From positions 1 through 53,708 of the forward strand of contig NZ_KB903839.1 of the NCBI RefSeq assembly GCF_000379825.1: a stretch of 53,708 bases of DNA, given 5' to 3'. Origin of the DNA: Longispora albida DSM 44784. Its GTDB lineage: Bacteria > Actinomycetota > Actinomycetes > Mycobacteriales > Micromonosporaceae. Numbering within the stretch: position 1 is the first letter of the stretch; each line of letters begins with the position of its first letter. A model generated the notes under the pieces. It was not told where the DNA came from. It ran no database searches and saw nothing but the letters and a program-made list of their open reading frames with translations. The position numbers and the translations under genes are program-made. This document shows positions 16,491 to 25,061 of this stretch, piece by piece.

Positions 16491-17404
16491 ACGAGTGCCG
16501 GGAGGATCTCCTGCGCGATCGGGTCGACGGAGATCGCGGTGTCCGTGAGCACGACGACGGCGCAGCCGGTACCGGGCACGTAGCCGGCATAACTGCGGTA
16601 TCCGGGCAGGCTGCCGTTGTGCCAGCGGGCCGGCTCCGCGCTGCCGGGTACGCCGTCGAGGTGCCAGCCGAGGCCCATGAACCCGCCGTCGCCCCGGTCG
16701 AACCGCTGCTGGGCGGCGAGTTCGAGGGCTCCGGTCAGCGGGCCGGGCGTGAAGTGCGCGGCGAGCAGGGTCAGCAGGTCGTCCACTGTGGAGTAGAAGC
16801 CGCCCGATCCGGCGTGCAGGGGATACAGCGGGGTCGGCGTCGGGTTGCCGTCCTCGTTGTGGCCGGGGAGGACGCGGGCTGCCTGCTCGGGGCTCGGGTC
16901 GAGCACGGTGTCGGTGAGGCCGAGTGGCTGGCAGACCCGCTCGGCGACAAGGGAACCGAAGTCCGTGCCCGCCGCGCATGCCAGCGCGTTGGCGAGCAGC
17001 GAGGCCCCGAGGTTGCTGTACTCGTAGCCGGTGCCGGGCGGGCGCTGGAAGCCCATGCCCGCGATGCCAGCGCCGAACTCGTCCAGCGTCTCGTCCGGCG
17101 ACCAGCCCGTGTAGGTGAGATGGTCGAGCCCTGAGCTGTGGCTGGCCAGGTGCCACAGCTCGACCGGCTGCCCCTCGTGCTCGGGCACCGCGAACGGCAG
17201 GTACCCGGCCACGGGGTCGGTCAGCTTCAGTTCCCCGCGTTCGACGGCGACGGCGAGCGCCAGTGACGTGAAGACCTTGGAGATCGAGGCGATCCGGTAC
17301 AGCTGGCCGGGGTGGCCTGCGGTCCGGCGCTCACCGTGGTCGAGGACGCCGATGCTGAGCGCCGTGTGCCGGGGATGTTCGCTGAGGAGCTCGTCGAGTC
17401 GCAC
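16487..17404 (-). CDS. Serine hydrolase of the beta-lactamase / class C family
   Basis: 305 residues. Seen: the nucleophile motif SISK (Ser40, Lys43), YSN (Tyr129-Asn131) and HNG (262-264) in place of KTG, plus GDGGFMGLGWHLDG. This is the set found in class C beta-lactamase-fold esterases and D-aminopeptidases (COG1680). There is no signal peptide, so it is cytoplasmic, which argues against an antibiotic-hydrolysing role. It begins 21 nt after the WYL regulator stop in the same direction and overlaps the kinase gene tail to tail by 4 nt. Confidence 0.88.
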   Translation of the reverse strand: MRLDELLSEHPRHTALSIGVLDHGERRTAGHPGQLYRIASISKVFTSLALAVAVERGELKLTDPVAGYLPFAVPEHEGQPVELWHLASHSSGLDHLTYTGWSPDETLDEFGAGIAGMGFQRPPGTGYEYSNLGASLLANALACAAGTDFGSLVAERVCQPLGLTDTVLDPSPEQAARVLPGHNEDGNPTPTPLYPLHAGSGGFYSTVDDLLTLLAAHFTPGPLTGALELAAQQRFDRGDGGFMGLGWHLDGVPGSAEPARWHNGSLPGYRSYAGYVPGTGCAVVVLTDTAISVDPIAQEILPALV

Positions 17405-17425
17405 TGGGCGATGGTAGGCGAGTGA

Positions 17426-18115
17426 TCACGGCAGCGGGGGGCCGCTGAGCATCTCCTGCGGGATGTCGAGCTGGTCGCGGGCGAACGGGCGGGGCGTCAC
17501 GGGCTCGTCGAGCTGGACAGCCTCGGTGATCCGGTCGAAGCGGAACGCGCGGGCCGCTTCGCGGAGCCGGCACCAGGCCAGCAGGTACCAGCGCCGGCCG
17601 CCGATGTAGCCCATCGGCTCGACGACGCGCTCCGTCGCCTCGCCCTTGCCGTCGACATACGTGAGCCGGAGCGCCCGGGAGGCGGTGAGGGCCGAGGCGA
17701 TCGGCTCCGGTACGGCGGGCATCGGCGGGCGGACCAGGTGCACCCGGTCGGCGAAGTCGCGAGCCGCGTCCACATCGGACGGTGGCATCACGTTGAGGAG
17801 CTTGTGCAGGCCCGTGCGGCCGGCCTCGGCGAACGGGGTACCGCCGAGCTGGTGCAGCGCCACGGCCATCGCGATCGCCTCGGCCGGCGTCAGGTTGACG
17901 GGCGGGAGCGTGTGGGCGCGGTCCAGGCAGTAGCCGCCGGTCCGGCCCGGCTCGGCGTAGATCGGGACGCCCGACTGCTGGAGGGCCGACAGGTCCCGCT
18001 CGATCGTCCGGGTGGACACCTCGAACCGCCCGGCCAGCCAGCGGGCGCTGCGCGGCCGGGGCGCGACGGCGCGCAGCTCCTCGACGAGCGCGTACAAGCG
18101 GTCGGTCCTGTTCAC
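17426..18115 (-). CDS. HTH-WYL (YafY-type) transcriptional regulator
   Basis: 229 residues. Seen: an N-terminal winged helix, NRTDRLYALVEELRA...SARWLAGRFEVSTRTIERDLSALQQSGVPI (2-52), and a C-terminal WYL domain containing RRWYLLAWCRLREAARAFRFDRI (about 175-198), with the conserved arginines. Known: WYL domains sense nucleic acids or small ligands and are found in DNA-damage and defence regulators as well as YafY types. It faces the VOC gene at 18200 with 84 bp between, the usual arrangement where a YafY-type protein controls a small glyoxalase-like gene. GTG 18115 is the first start giving a complete HTH. Confidence 0.9.
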   Translation of the reverse strand: MNRTDRLYALVEELRAVAPRPRSARWLAGRFEVSTRTIERDLSALQQSGVPIYAEPGRTGGYCLDRAHTLPPVNLTPAEAIAMAVALHQLGGTPFAEAGRTGLHKLLNVMPPSDVDAARDFADRVHLVRPPMPAVPEPIASALTASRALRLTYVDGKGEATERVVEPMGYIGGRRWYLLAWCRLREAARAFRFDRITEAVQLDEPVTPRPFARDQLDIPQEMLSGPPLP

Positions 18116-18199
18116 GGATGTGAGCGTAAACACCGACAGGATGTTGTCGCCAACGCCGCCGAAGCTGGTCACACCGGAAAGAGACGAGGGAGTCAGAAA

Positions 18200-18562
18200 A
18201 TGCAGCACGGCATCGGCTGGTTCAAGATCGGCACCGCCAACCCTGAGGTCACCGAGGCCTTCTACGGCCAGCTCTTCGGCTGGGAGTTCTCTGGCGACGC
18301 CCCCTACCGCACGGCCGTCACCCCGGCGGAACGCTCGATCAGGGGCGGCGTGTACGCGACCGGCGGGCACGCCCCCGACTACGCGGTCTTCTGCGTCGTG
18401 GTCGCCGACGTGCCGGCCACGATCGAGCAGGCCCAGGCGGCGGGCGGCAAGGTCATCGTCCCGCCGCAGGCCAACCCCGACGGCGTCGTCCACGCCCACC
18501 TGCTCGACCCGAACGGCACCCACTTCGCGGTGTACTCGCCTCCGCCGGGTAAAGACAGCTAG
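18200..18562 (+). CDS. VOC family protein
   Basis: 120 residues beginning MQHGIGWFKIGTANPEVTEAF. Seen: a beta-alpha-beta-beta-beta module pair with AFYGQLFGWEF near residue 20 and DPNGTHFAVYSPP at the end. It is shorter than usual and lacks the first metal histidine at the canonical place, so catalysis is uncertain. It is divergent from the WYL regulator, its likely controller. Repeat copy B follows 20 nt after its stop. Confidence 0.85.
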   Translation: MQHGIGWFKIGTANPEVTEAFYGQLFGWEFSGDAPYRTAVTPAERSIRGGVYATGGHAPDYAVFCVVVADVPATIEQAQAAGGKVIVPPQANPDGVVHAHLLDPNGTHFAVYSPPPGKDS

Positions 18563-18582
18563 GCCTTTGACCTGCGGTTTTG

Positions 18583-18705
18583 ATCTTGAACTAAGGCGCG
18601 GTGGCCCGCTGAGGGCGAGGATGCGAAGGCGCCAGGGTTCCGCCATACCGGTGTTGTATGGCGGGTTCCTGGCAACGCGCGCATCGTCGCCCTCAGCGGG
18701 TCGGC
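18583..18705 (+). repeat. Structured intergenic repeat, copy B (forward orientation)
   Basis: Flank TGATCT, then GTGGCCCGCTGAG. Outer stem 18605-18618 with 18687-18700 (14 bp), one mismatch, then GATGCG (18620-18625) with CGCATC (18680-18685). Inner stem GCCAGG/CCTGGC and CCGCCATAC/GTATGGCGG separated by facing GTT bulges, heptaloop CGGTGTT (18649-18655). Confidence 0.9.
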
Positions 18706-18716
18706 ACAATAGGAGC

Positions 18717-19481
18717 GTGACGCGTGCTTTGGTGATCGAGAACGACCCGAAGGCTGGGATCGAGCGGCTGGGGGACTGGCTGGCCGGTGGCGGGCTGGAG
18801 CTGGAGATCCTCCGGCCGCACGCCGGAGACCAGCTGCCCGAGGACCTGTCAGGGTATGTGGCCTTCGTGGTGCTGGGCGGGGCTCAGGACGCGTTCGGCG
18901 CGCCGGACGGTACGCCGGGCGCTCCGTGGTTCCCGCAGGTCGAGCGGCTGCTGCGGAAGGCGGTCAAGGACCGGGTCGCCACGCTCGGGGTCTGCCTCGG
19001 CGCGCAGCTGCTCGCCCAGGCGATGGGCGGCACGGTGGGCCGGGCGAAGAACGGGCCGAACATCGGTGCCCGGTTCGTGGCCCGGCGCGACGCGGCCGAG
19101 CGTGATCCACTGTGGGCCGCCGTGCCGCTCGGGCCGGACGCGATCCAGTGGCACTTCGACGAGGTGACGGAGCTGCCGCTCAACGCGACGCTGCTGGCCG
19201 CCTCGCCGCGCTGGCCGCACCAGGCCTTCCGGGTGGGGGATCGGGCGTGGGGCATCCAGTTCCACATCGAGTGCGGCCTGGAGACCATCGCGACCTGGGC
19301 GCGGAACGACGCGGGGACCCTGGCGGAACTCGGTACCGATCCGGAGACGGTCATCGCGGAGTGCGCGGCCGTGATGGGCGAGGTCGAGGAGACGTGGAAG
19401 CCGTTCGCCGAGCGGTTCGCGGCGCTGGCGACGGGGAGGACGCCGGGGCCGCTCACCCTGATCGACCTGCCGCCACGCTGA
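18717..19481 (+). CDS. Class I glutamine amidotransferase
   Basis: 254 residues. Seen: GVCLGAQLLAQAMGG with nucleophile Cys93, and WGIQFHIECGLETI with His183 and Glu185, a complete class I triad. There is no attached synthetase domain, so it either works with a partner or hydrolyses gamma-glutamyl compounds (PuuD-like or GMP-synthase-like GATase). AGGAG lies 1 nt before the GTG at 18717. Its TGA shares one base with the ATG of glnE (TGATG), so the two are translationally coupled; a nitrogen-related role is plausible but is inference. Confidence 0.88.
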   Translation: MTRALVIENDPKAGIERLGDWLAGGGLELEILRPHAGDQLPEDLSGYVAFVVLGGAQDAFGAPDGTPGAPWFPQVERLLRKAVKDRVATLGVCLGAQLLAQAMGGTVGRAKNGPNIGARFVARRDAAERDPLWAAVPLGPDAIQWHFDEVTELPLNATLLAASPRWPHQAFRVGDRAWGIQFHIECGLETIATWARNDAGTLAELGTDPETVIAECAAVMGEVEETWKPFAERFAALATGRTPGPLTLIDLPPR

Positions 19482-22036
19482 TGCGGCCCGCCGATCCCGA
19501 CCTGGCTGCCCGGCAGCTCCAGCGCCTGAGCGAGGCGGGGATCAGTGGCGTGCCCAGCCCGCGCCTCCTCGCGGTACTGGGCGCTTCGGCCACGCTCGGC
19601 GACCACCTCGTGGCCTGCCCCGACGACCTGCCGGCACTGGACGTGGCGCTGCCGCGTACCGGTGACCTGCGGCGGGACTACCGGCGGGCGCTGCTGCGGA
19701 TCGCCGCCGACGACCTGACGGGTACGGCGGACACCGAGGCCACGATGGCCGCACTGTCCACACTGGCCGATGACACGCTCGGGGCCGCGCTCGGCCAGCA
19801 CGAGGGCCTGGCCGTCATGGCGATGGGCAAGTGCGGGGCCGGCGAGCTGAACTACGTGAGCGACGTGGACGTCATCTTCGTCGCGGAAGGCGACCTGAAC
19901 GAGGCCGGGCGCAACGCCGCCGAGATGATGGCGAAGTGCGCGGCCGCAGCCTGGCCGGTCGACGCGGGGCTGCGGCCGGAGGGGCGGAGCGGGCCGCTGG
20001 TCCGGACCCTGGCCAGCCATGCTGCCTACTACCGGAAATGGGCGCACACCTGGGAGTTCCAGGCGCTGCTCAAGGCGCGGTTCGCGACCGGGGACGCCGA
20101 GCTGGGCCGGGCCTGGCTCGACGACGTGACGCCGATGGTGTGGCGGGCCGGCGACCGGCCCAACATCGTCGAGGACGTGCGGGCGATGCGGCGCCGGGTC
20201 GAGGCGCACAACCGGGACGGCGAGCGTGAGATCAAGCTCGGGCCGGGCGGGCTGCGCGACATCGAGTTCAGCGTCCAGCTGCTCCAGCTCGTGCACGGCC
20301 GGGCAGACGAGAGCCTGCGCGCCGCCGCGACCCTGCCGGCGCTGCGCGCGCTCACCGCCGGCGGCTACGTGGGCCGTGCGGACGGCGAGACCCTCGAACG
20401 GGCCTACCTGTTCCTGCGGACCGTCGAACACCGCCTGCAGCTCCAGCGCCTCCGGCGGACCCACACGGTACCAGCTGACGAGGCCGGCCTGAGCTGGCTC
20501 GCCCGTTCGCTCGGCCTGAGCACCGAGAAGTTCGGGACCGAGTGGCGCCAGCACGCCCGCGAGGTCCGCCGGATCCACGAGAAGCTGCTGTACCGGCCGC
20601 TGCTGGAAGCCGTGGCGCGCGTGCCAACGGCAGGGCTGCGGCTCACCCCCGAGGCCGCTGGTGAACGGCTCGCGATCCTCGGGTTCGCCGACCCGCCGGG
20701 CGCGCTCCGGCACATCGAGTCCCTCACGGGCGGCGTGTCCCGGTCGGCGGCGATCCAGCGGACCCTCCTGCCGGTACTGCTCGACGAGTGGTCGGGGGCT
20801 CCCGTGCCCGACCAGGGTCTCCTGGCCTACCGGCAGGTGTCGGAGAAGCTGGGCGCCACGCCCTGGTACCTGCGGCTGCTCCGCGACGAGGGGCCGGTCG
20901 CGCTCCGGCTGGCCCGGCTGCTCGGCCTGTCCCGGTACGTGACGGAACTGCTCGGGCGGGACCCGGAGGCGCTGCGGCTGCTGGCCGACGACGCGGAGCT
21001 GGTACCGCGTACCAAGGAAGCTCTGCTGACCGGCATGGACGCGGCAGTCGCCAGGCACACCTCGGCGGAGACGGCGATCGCGGCTCTGCGCGCCCAGCGG
21101 CGCAGGGAGCTGATCCGGCTGGCCTTCGCCGACCTGCTCGGCTTCCTGGACCCGGTGACCGCGGGCCGCGCGCTGTCGGACGTGACCGAGGCGGTACTGG
21201 ACGCCGGGCTGCGGATCTGCCAGCCGGGTGGCAGGTTCGCGATCATCGGCATGGGCCGGCTGGGCGGTGCCGAGCAGAGCTTCGGGTCAGACGCCGACGT
21301 GCTGTTCGTGTGCGACCCGGGCGAGGAGGCTGGCGGGCTGCGCGTCGCCGAGCAGCTGCGCGCGTTGTTCAGCGCGCCCTCGCCGGACCCGCCGCTGGTG
21401 ATCGACGCGGGGCTGCGGCCGGAGGGGCGGCAGGGGCCGCTGTGCCGGAGCCTGACGGCCTACCGGCAGTACTACGACCGGTGGTCACAGGCCTGGGAGG
21501 CTCAGGCGCTGCTGCGGGCGAGGCCGGTGGCCGGGTCGGCGGAGCTGGGCGCGGAGTTCATCGCGGCCGCCGACCGGGTCAGGTACCCGTCGGGCGGGCT
21601 GACCAGGGAACAGGTCACCGAGATCCGGCGGATCAAGGCCAGAGTGGACAGTGAGCGGCTGCCGCGCGGCGCGGACCCCGCGACCCACGTGAAGCTGGGC
21701 AGGGGCGGCATCGCCGACATCGAGTGGACGGTGCAGCTCGCGCAGCTCCGGCACGGCATCCGGGGAACGTCCACACTGGACGCGCTGGCCCGGATGGACA
21801 TCGCGGAGACGGAGAAGACCGACCTGCGCGACGCGTGGCTGCTGGCCAGCCGGATCCGCAACGCGCTCATGCTGATCCGTGGCCGGCCGAGCGACCAGCT
21901 GCCCCGGCACGGTACCGAGCTGGCCGGCGTCGTGCGGGCACTCGGCCGGACCGGCGACCCGCAGGTCTTCCTCGACGAGTACCTGCGCACGGCCCGGCAT
22001 GCCCGGCAAGTGGTGGAACGGGTGTTCTACACCTGA
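19481..22036 (+). CDS. glnE: Bifunctional glutamine synthetase adenylyltransferase/deadenylase
   Basis: Adds and removes AMP on glutamine synthetase GlnA1. Seen: two nucleotidyltransferase cores, MGKCGAGELNYVSDVDVIFV (115-134) and MGRLGGAEQSFGSDADVLFV (about 591-610), each with G-x14-D-x-D, followed by helical PII-uridylyltransferase-like domains; RPEGRSGPLVRTL and RPEGRQGPLCRSL follow each. At 851 residues it is shorter than the usual 950-1000, missing an N-terminal helical stretch and some linker; the catalytic parts are complete. ATG 19481 overlaps the amidotransferase stop. The target tyrosine is present in GlnA1 (31689-33113). Confidence 0.96.
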   Translation: MRPADPDLAARQLQRLSEAGISGVPSPRLLAVLGASATLGDHLVACPDDLPALDVALPRTGDLRRDYRRALLRIAADDLTGTADTEATMAALSTLADDTLGAALGQHEGLAVMAMGKCGAGELNYVSDVDVIFVAEGDLNEAGRNAAEMMAKCAAAAWPVDAGLRPEGRSGPLVRTLASHAAYYRKWAHTWEFQALLKARFATGDAELGRAWLDDVTPMVWRAGDRPNIVEDVRAMRRRVEAHNRDGEREIKLGPGGLRDIEFSVQLLQLVHGRADESLRAAATLPALRALTAGGYVGRADGETLERAYLFLRTVEHRLQLQRLRRTHTVPADEAGLSWLARSLGLSTEKFGTEWRQHAREVRRIHEKLLYRPLLEAVARVPTAGLRLTPEAAGERLAILGFADPPGALRHIESLTGGVSRSAAIQRTLLPVLLDEWSGAPVPDQGLLAYRQVSEKLGATPWYLRLLRDEGPVALRLARLLGLSRYVTELLGRDPEALRLLADDAELVPRTKEALLTGMDAAVARHTSAETAIAALRAQRRRELIRLAFADLLGFLDPVTAGRALSDVTEAVLDAGLRICQPGGRFAIIGMGRLGGAEQSFGSDADVLFVCDPGEEAGGLRVAEQLRALFSAPSPDPPLVIDAGLRPEGRQGPLCRSLTAYRQYYDRWSQAWEAQALLRARPVAGSAELGAEFIAAADRVRYPSGGLTREQVTEIRRIKARVDSERLPRGADPATHVKLGRGGIADIEWTVQLAQLRHGIRGTSTLDALARMDIAETEKTDLRDAWLLASRIRNALMLIRGRPSDQLPRHGTELAGVVRALGRTGDPQVFLDEYLRTARHARQVVERVFYT

Positions 22037-22205
22037 CTCGGCGCTCTGCCGTTGATAGCAGGTTATGAATGGGTCTGTCCCGGGTTTCGGGGAAGCATAG
22101 TTGCCCTCCCCAATATGGGCATATGTTCCGGCTTGGGTGGCGGGCAGAGTGCGCGCCTCCCAGGGCCGGGAACCGCCCGGTCCCCTCTAACAGGGGAGGA
22201 ACGTC
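22037..22205 (+). promoter_or_regulatory. Leader region of the secreted protease gene
   Basis: 169 bp without a gene. Seen: TCCCCT (22181-22186) can pair with AGGGGA (22192-22197) and so cover part of the ribosome site GGGGAGGA (22193-22200); several further short GC stems precede it. A TTGCCC (22101-22106) to TATGTT pair could be a promoter, but spacing is only 15 nt. I cannot assign a riboswitch class. Confidence 0.35.
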
Positions 22206-23168
22206 TTGAAGCCGTACAAGAGACTCCGAGCCGTAGTCGTCGCCACAGCACTGGCCGCCGCGCTGCTCAGCAGCGTCGCCCCAGCGATGGCCGCCGACGG
22301 TGACCCGGGCACCGGTACCACCGGCGCCAGCCTGGAGACCCCGGTCACCAGCGACGGCACGCCCACGTTACTCACGCCCGGCACGGAGAACGTCCAGTCA
22401 GAAGACAGCTTCGAGGGGACCGGCATCGAGACCGGTGACACGGACATGACCCTCGCCCCGCCGTCGGAGCCCGCTATCGGGGACGACTCGATCATCGGGG
22501 CCGACAACCGGTACCGGGTCAACCCGACGACAGGGTTCCCGTCCCGGGCCGTCGCCCTGATCACCTTCGACGGCGGCCGGTGCACCGGCTGGCTGTACGG
22601 CAAGGACATCGTCGCCACCGCCGGGCACTGCGTGCACTCGGGCGGCAGCGACGGAGCCTGGAAGAGGAACGTCCGCGTGTGGCCCGGCTACAACGGCACC
22701 ACGGCCCCCTACGGCTCATGTACCGCCAAGCGGCTGCACTCCGTCAGCGGCTGGACGTCGAGCAAGGACAAGCGCTACGACTACGGCGCCGTCAAGCTCA
22801 ACTGCACCGTGGGCAACACGACCGGCTGGTTCGGCTACTGGTGGCAGTCGGCCAGCATGACCGGCCTGTCCTCGCGGATCTGCGGCTACCCGGGTGACAA
22901 GCCCAAGGAACAGTGGTGCTCCAACGACTCGATCCGGGTCACCCACCCGCTCCAGCTCTTCTACCAGAACGACACGGTCGGCGGGCACAGTGGCAGCCCG
23001 GTGTACCAGCTCCGCGCTTCGGGCTCGTCGTTCTGCTCCGGCTGGTGCGGCATGGCCATTCATGCCTACGGCGTCCACAACGGCGCGCCGTGGAGCACGA
23101 ACAACAGCGGTACCCGGATCACGGAGTCCCGCTTCACCAACCTCAAGGGCTGGAAGGACGCGGCCTGA
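22206..23168 (+). CDS. Secreted trypsin-like serine protease (V8/glutamyl-endopeptidase type)
   Basis: 320 residues. Seen: a signal peptide MKPYKRLRAVVVATALAAALLSSVAPAMA ending AMA, an acidic low-complexity propeptide (about 31-95), then the protease: TAGHC with His141, KRYDYGAVKL with Asp192, GGHSGSP with Ser262. Cysteine pairs around 126/142 and 228-280 region suggest disulfides. The GxSGSP context and the position of the N-terminal pro-region resemble family S1B proteases. Translation starts at TTG 22206, placed 5 nt after GGGGAGGA; no ATG or GTG gives the complete signal peptide. Confidence 0.88.
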   Translation: MKPYKRLRAVVVATALAAALLSSVAPAMAADGDPGTGTTGASLETPVTSDGTPTLLTPGTENVQSEDSFEGTGIETGDTDMTLAPPSEPAIGDDSIIGADNRYRVNPTTGFPSRAVALITFDGGRCTGWLYGKDIVATAGHCVHSGGSDGAWKRNVRVWPGYNGTTAPYGSCTAKRLHSVSGWTSSKDKRYDYGAVKLNCTVGNTTGWFGYWWQSASMTGLSSRICGYPGDKPKEQWCSNDSIRVTHPLQLFYQNDTVGGHSGSPVYQLRASGSSFCSGWCGMAIHAYGVHNGAPWSTNNSGTRITESRFTNLKGWKDAA

Positions 23169-23189
23169 CGATGCCATGAACTGATGCCC

Positions 23190-23219
23190 GGCCGGGCGCG
23201 GATCCGTCCGCGCCCGGCC
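23190..23219 (+). terminator. Hairpin after the protease gene
   Basis: Perfect 13-bp stem GGCCGGGCGCGGA (23190-23202) with TCCGCGCCCGGCC (23207-23219), loop TCCG. There is no T run; typical of GC-rich actinobacterial terminators. Confidence 0.65.
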
Positions 23220-23241
23220 GCGGCGCGGGAAGGGGTGTGCG

Positions 23242-23607
23242 ATGCGGGTACTGGTGCTCGGGACCGTGATCCTGCTGGTGCTGGCGGGTTGCACGAAGGA
23301 ACGGCCGACCAGCTCGGATGATCCGTCGCCACGTGTGTCGGGGTCGCCGATGTCGGGGACGGTCACGGGCCGGGTGCTCGACAGTGGCCGGCCGGTGGCG
23401 GAAGTGAGCGTCCGGCCCGAGCCGTTGTTCACGCCGGCGCCAGCGATCCCGGAGCTGCTCGTGGTGACCGACGCCGAGGGGCGGTATGTGTGGTCGCTGC
23501 CGGCCGGGCGGTACCGGATGACGGCACGGCTGGGGGAGCGGTCGGCACAGCCGGTGGACGTGACGGTGGTGGCTGGGGAGACGGTGACCGCGGACCTGCT
23601 GTTCTAG
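23242..23607 (+). CDS. Small lipoprotein with a carboxypeptidase-regulatory-like domain
   Basis: 121 residues. Seen: signal peptide with lipobox LAGC (Cys17), a Ser/Pro linker, then GTVTGRVLDSGRPVAEVSVRP...VVTDAEGRYVWSLPAGRYRMTARLG, the pattern of a small beta-sandwich CarboxypepD_reg-like domain. It would sit on the outer face of the membrane. No enzymatic residues. It lies between two secreted-protein genes, but no shared role can be read from sequence. Confidence 0.8.
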   Translation: MRVLVLGTVILLVLAGCTKERPTSSDDPSPRVSGSPMSGTVTGRVLDSGRPVAEVSVRPEPLFTPAPAIPELLVVTDAEGRYVWSLPAGRYRMTARLGERSAQPVDVTVVAGETVTADLLF

Positions 23608-23763
23608 GGCGAGGCTGGAAAGGTTGTGCCGTAAGGGTTTGAGATGAGTCACATTCCTGTGTGGACCGGTTCCCTGGTGTTGGCGGCGCGCATGATCAAC
23701 ACTTGCTGAGTTCATGATCATCTTGCGAGACCCGTAGCGGATCCGTAGAGGAGCAAGGAACTC
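23608..23763 (+). promoter_or_regulatory. Upstream region of the secreted propeller gene
   Basis: Seen: ATGATCA and TGATCAT (about 23690-23726) form a 7-bp inverted repeat around a 16-nt spacer, possibly an operator; TTGCGA followed after 17 nt by TAGAGG (about 23724-23752) is a candidate promoter; AGGAGCAAGGAA lies before the ATG. Confidence 0.35.
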
Positions 23764-24942
23764 ATGCGCAAACTCGTACCGGGCCTGGCGGCAGCCGTCA
23801 CCGCGACCGTCGCGGCCCTGTCCTTCGGGGGACCGGCCACCGCCGCCACCTCCTGGACCATCGACCCCTCCTGCGCCACGGTCACCGGGCCGGCCAGCCT
23901 GACCTACACGAAGAACGCCGGTGCCACGCTGACGCCGACGACGGTGCACGGCGCGCCGATCACCTACACGTCGGGCCTCACCGCACTCGACAGCGCCAAC
24001 ACGCTGCTGTCTGTGCAGGCCGTGACGGCCAGCGGCACGACCACCCGCACCGTGTACCGCTCCACCGACGCCGGCTGCACGTGGACGGCGATCGGCACCC
24101 TCCCGACCGGCCAGACCGTCAAGGCGACGGCAGGCAAGGGCGGATACGGCTACCTGTGGTCACAGCCAGGCGGCACCGGGGTGTACCGGGTCGCCGGCAC
24201 CACGGTCACCCAGGTCACCGACCCGACCGTGACCGAGCCGGCCACCGACGGCTCGCAGGGCTTCGCCGGCTTCGGTACCGACCCGGCCAACGGGCTGCAC
24301 GTCTTCGCCTCCCGCACCGACGGCCAGGTACTCGAGTCGGCCGACGGCGGCGTGACCTGGGCCAAGCGCGGCACCCCGATCGCCACCGACCTCGTCTACC
24401 AGGTCTCCTTCGACCCGGCGAACCCGCTGCACGCCGTGGCCGGCTCGGCGCGCGACGGCGTGTTCACGACCTTCGACGGCGGGCTGAACTGGGCCAGGTA
24501 CAGCAACATCGACCAGACCAACCACCCGGGCAGCGCCTACGGCGTGAACGTCTTCCGGGTCGCGATCTCCCCGGCCAACCCGAACCTGGTGTGGGCGACC
24601 GGCCTCGACCTCAGCCAGATGACGGCGGACACCGACCAGGGCCGTCACGTGTACCGGTCGCTCGACGGCGGCCGGACCTTCGAGCCGCTGATCCACCACA
24701 ACGACACGCCCGGCGTGTTCCTCACCAACTCGATCCCGCTCTACCCGCACGCGACCGACCCGAGCGTCGTGTACTTCGCGTACGGCGACAACTATCTGGG
24801 CTACGGCACCGACGTGTGGAAGTACAACGGGGTGACCGGCGAGCTGGTCAAGACACACAACCCGTTCCACGGGCTCGAGGCTGTGGCGTTCAGCCCGGTG
24901 AACCCCTCGACCGTGTACTTCGGCCTGGCCATCGAACCGTAG
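23764..24942 (+). CDS. Secreted beta-propeller protein (sialidase-like fold; DAIP-like)
   Basis: 392 residues. Seen: a signal peptide MRKLVPGLAAAVTATVAALSFGGPATA, then repeated propeller blades with Asp-box-like turns such as STDAGCTWTAIG, SADGGVTWAKRG, TFDGGLNWARYS and SLDGGRTFEPL. Asp boxes (S-x-D-x-G-x-T-W) mark the sialidase/BNR superfamily, but the sialidase arginine triad is not evident. Overall it resembles the streptomycete dispase-autolysis-inducing propeller, a recollection that needs a search. Repeat copy C starts 9 nt after the stop. Confidence 0.8.
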   Translation: MRKLVPGLAAAVTATVAALSFGGPATAATSWTIDPSCATVTGPASLTYTKNAGATLTPTTVHGAPITYTSGLTALDSANTLLSVQAVTASGTTTRTVYRSTDAGCTWTAIGTLPTGQTVKATAGKGGYGYLWSQPGGTGVYRVAGTTVTQVTDPTVTEPATDGSQGFAGFGTDPANGLHVFASRTDGQVLESADGGVTWAKRGTPIATDLVYQVSFDPANPLHAVAGSARDGVFTTFDGGLNWARYSNIDQTNHPGSAYGVNVFRVAISPANPNLVWATGLDLSQMTADTDQGRHVYRSLDGGRTFEPLIHHNDTPGVFLTNSIPLYPHATDPSVVYFAYGDNYLGYGTDVWKYNGVTGELVKTHNPFHGLEAVAFSPVNPSTVYFGLAIEP

Positions 24943-24950
24943 GTAGTGCC

Positions 24951-25030
24951 GGCCCGCTGAGAACGAGTCTGGACTGCGCATCGATGCTTGCCAGATCCGC
25001 CCCCTCAGCGGGCCACCTCAGGTCAGATCA
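24951..25030 (-). repeat. Structured intergenic repeat, copy C (reverse, divergent core)
   Basis: Outer stem CCCGCTGAG (24953-24961) with CTCAGCGGG (25004-25012); read leftward the flank is GTGATCTGACCTGAGGTGG, shared with the other copies. The core differs: TCTGG/CCAGA and the palindrome GCATCGATGC (24978-24987) replace the CGGTGTT apex. Confidence 0.75.
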
Positions 25031-25061
25031 CCTGCGAAAACCGGGCGCTCATACTGGTGCG

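Noticed and set aside
15891-17404. An antibiotic-resistance pair (aminoglycoside kinase and beta-lactamase)
   Set aside because: The kinase is too small and of an unknown-substrate group; the hydrolase has HNG instead of KTG and no export signal.
22037-22205. A cyclic-di-AMP (ydaO) riboswitch before the secreted protease
   Set aside because: Such elements precede wall hydrolases in actinobacteria, but I could not find the conserved ydaO core pairs here.
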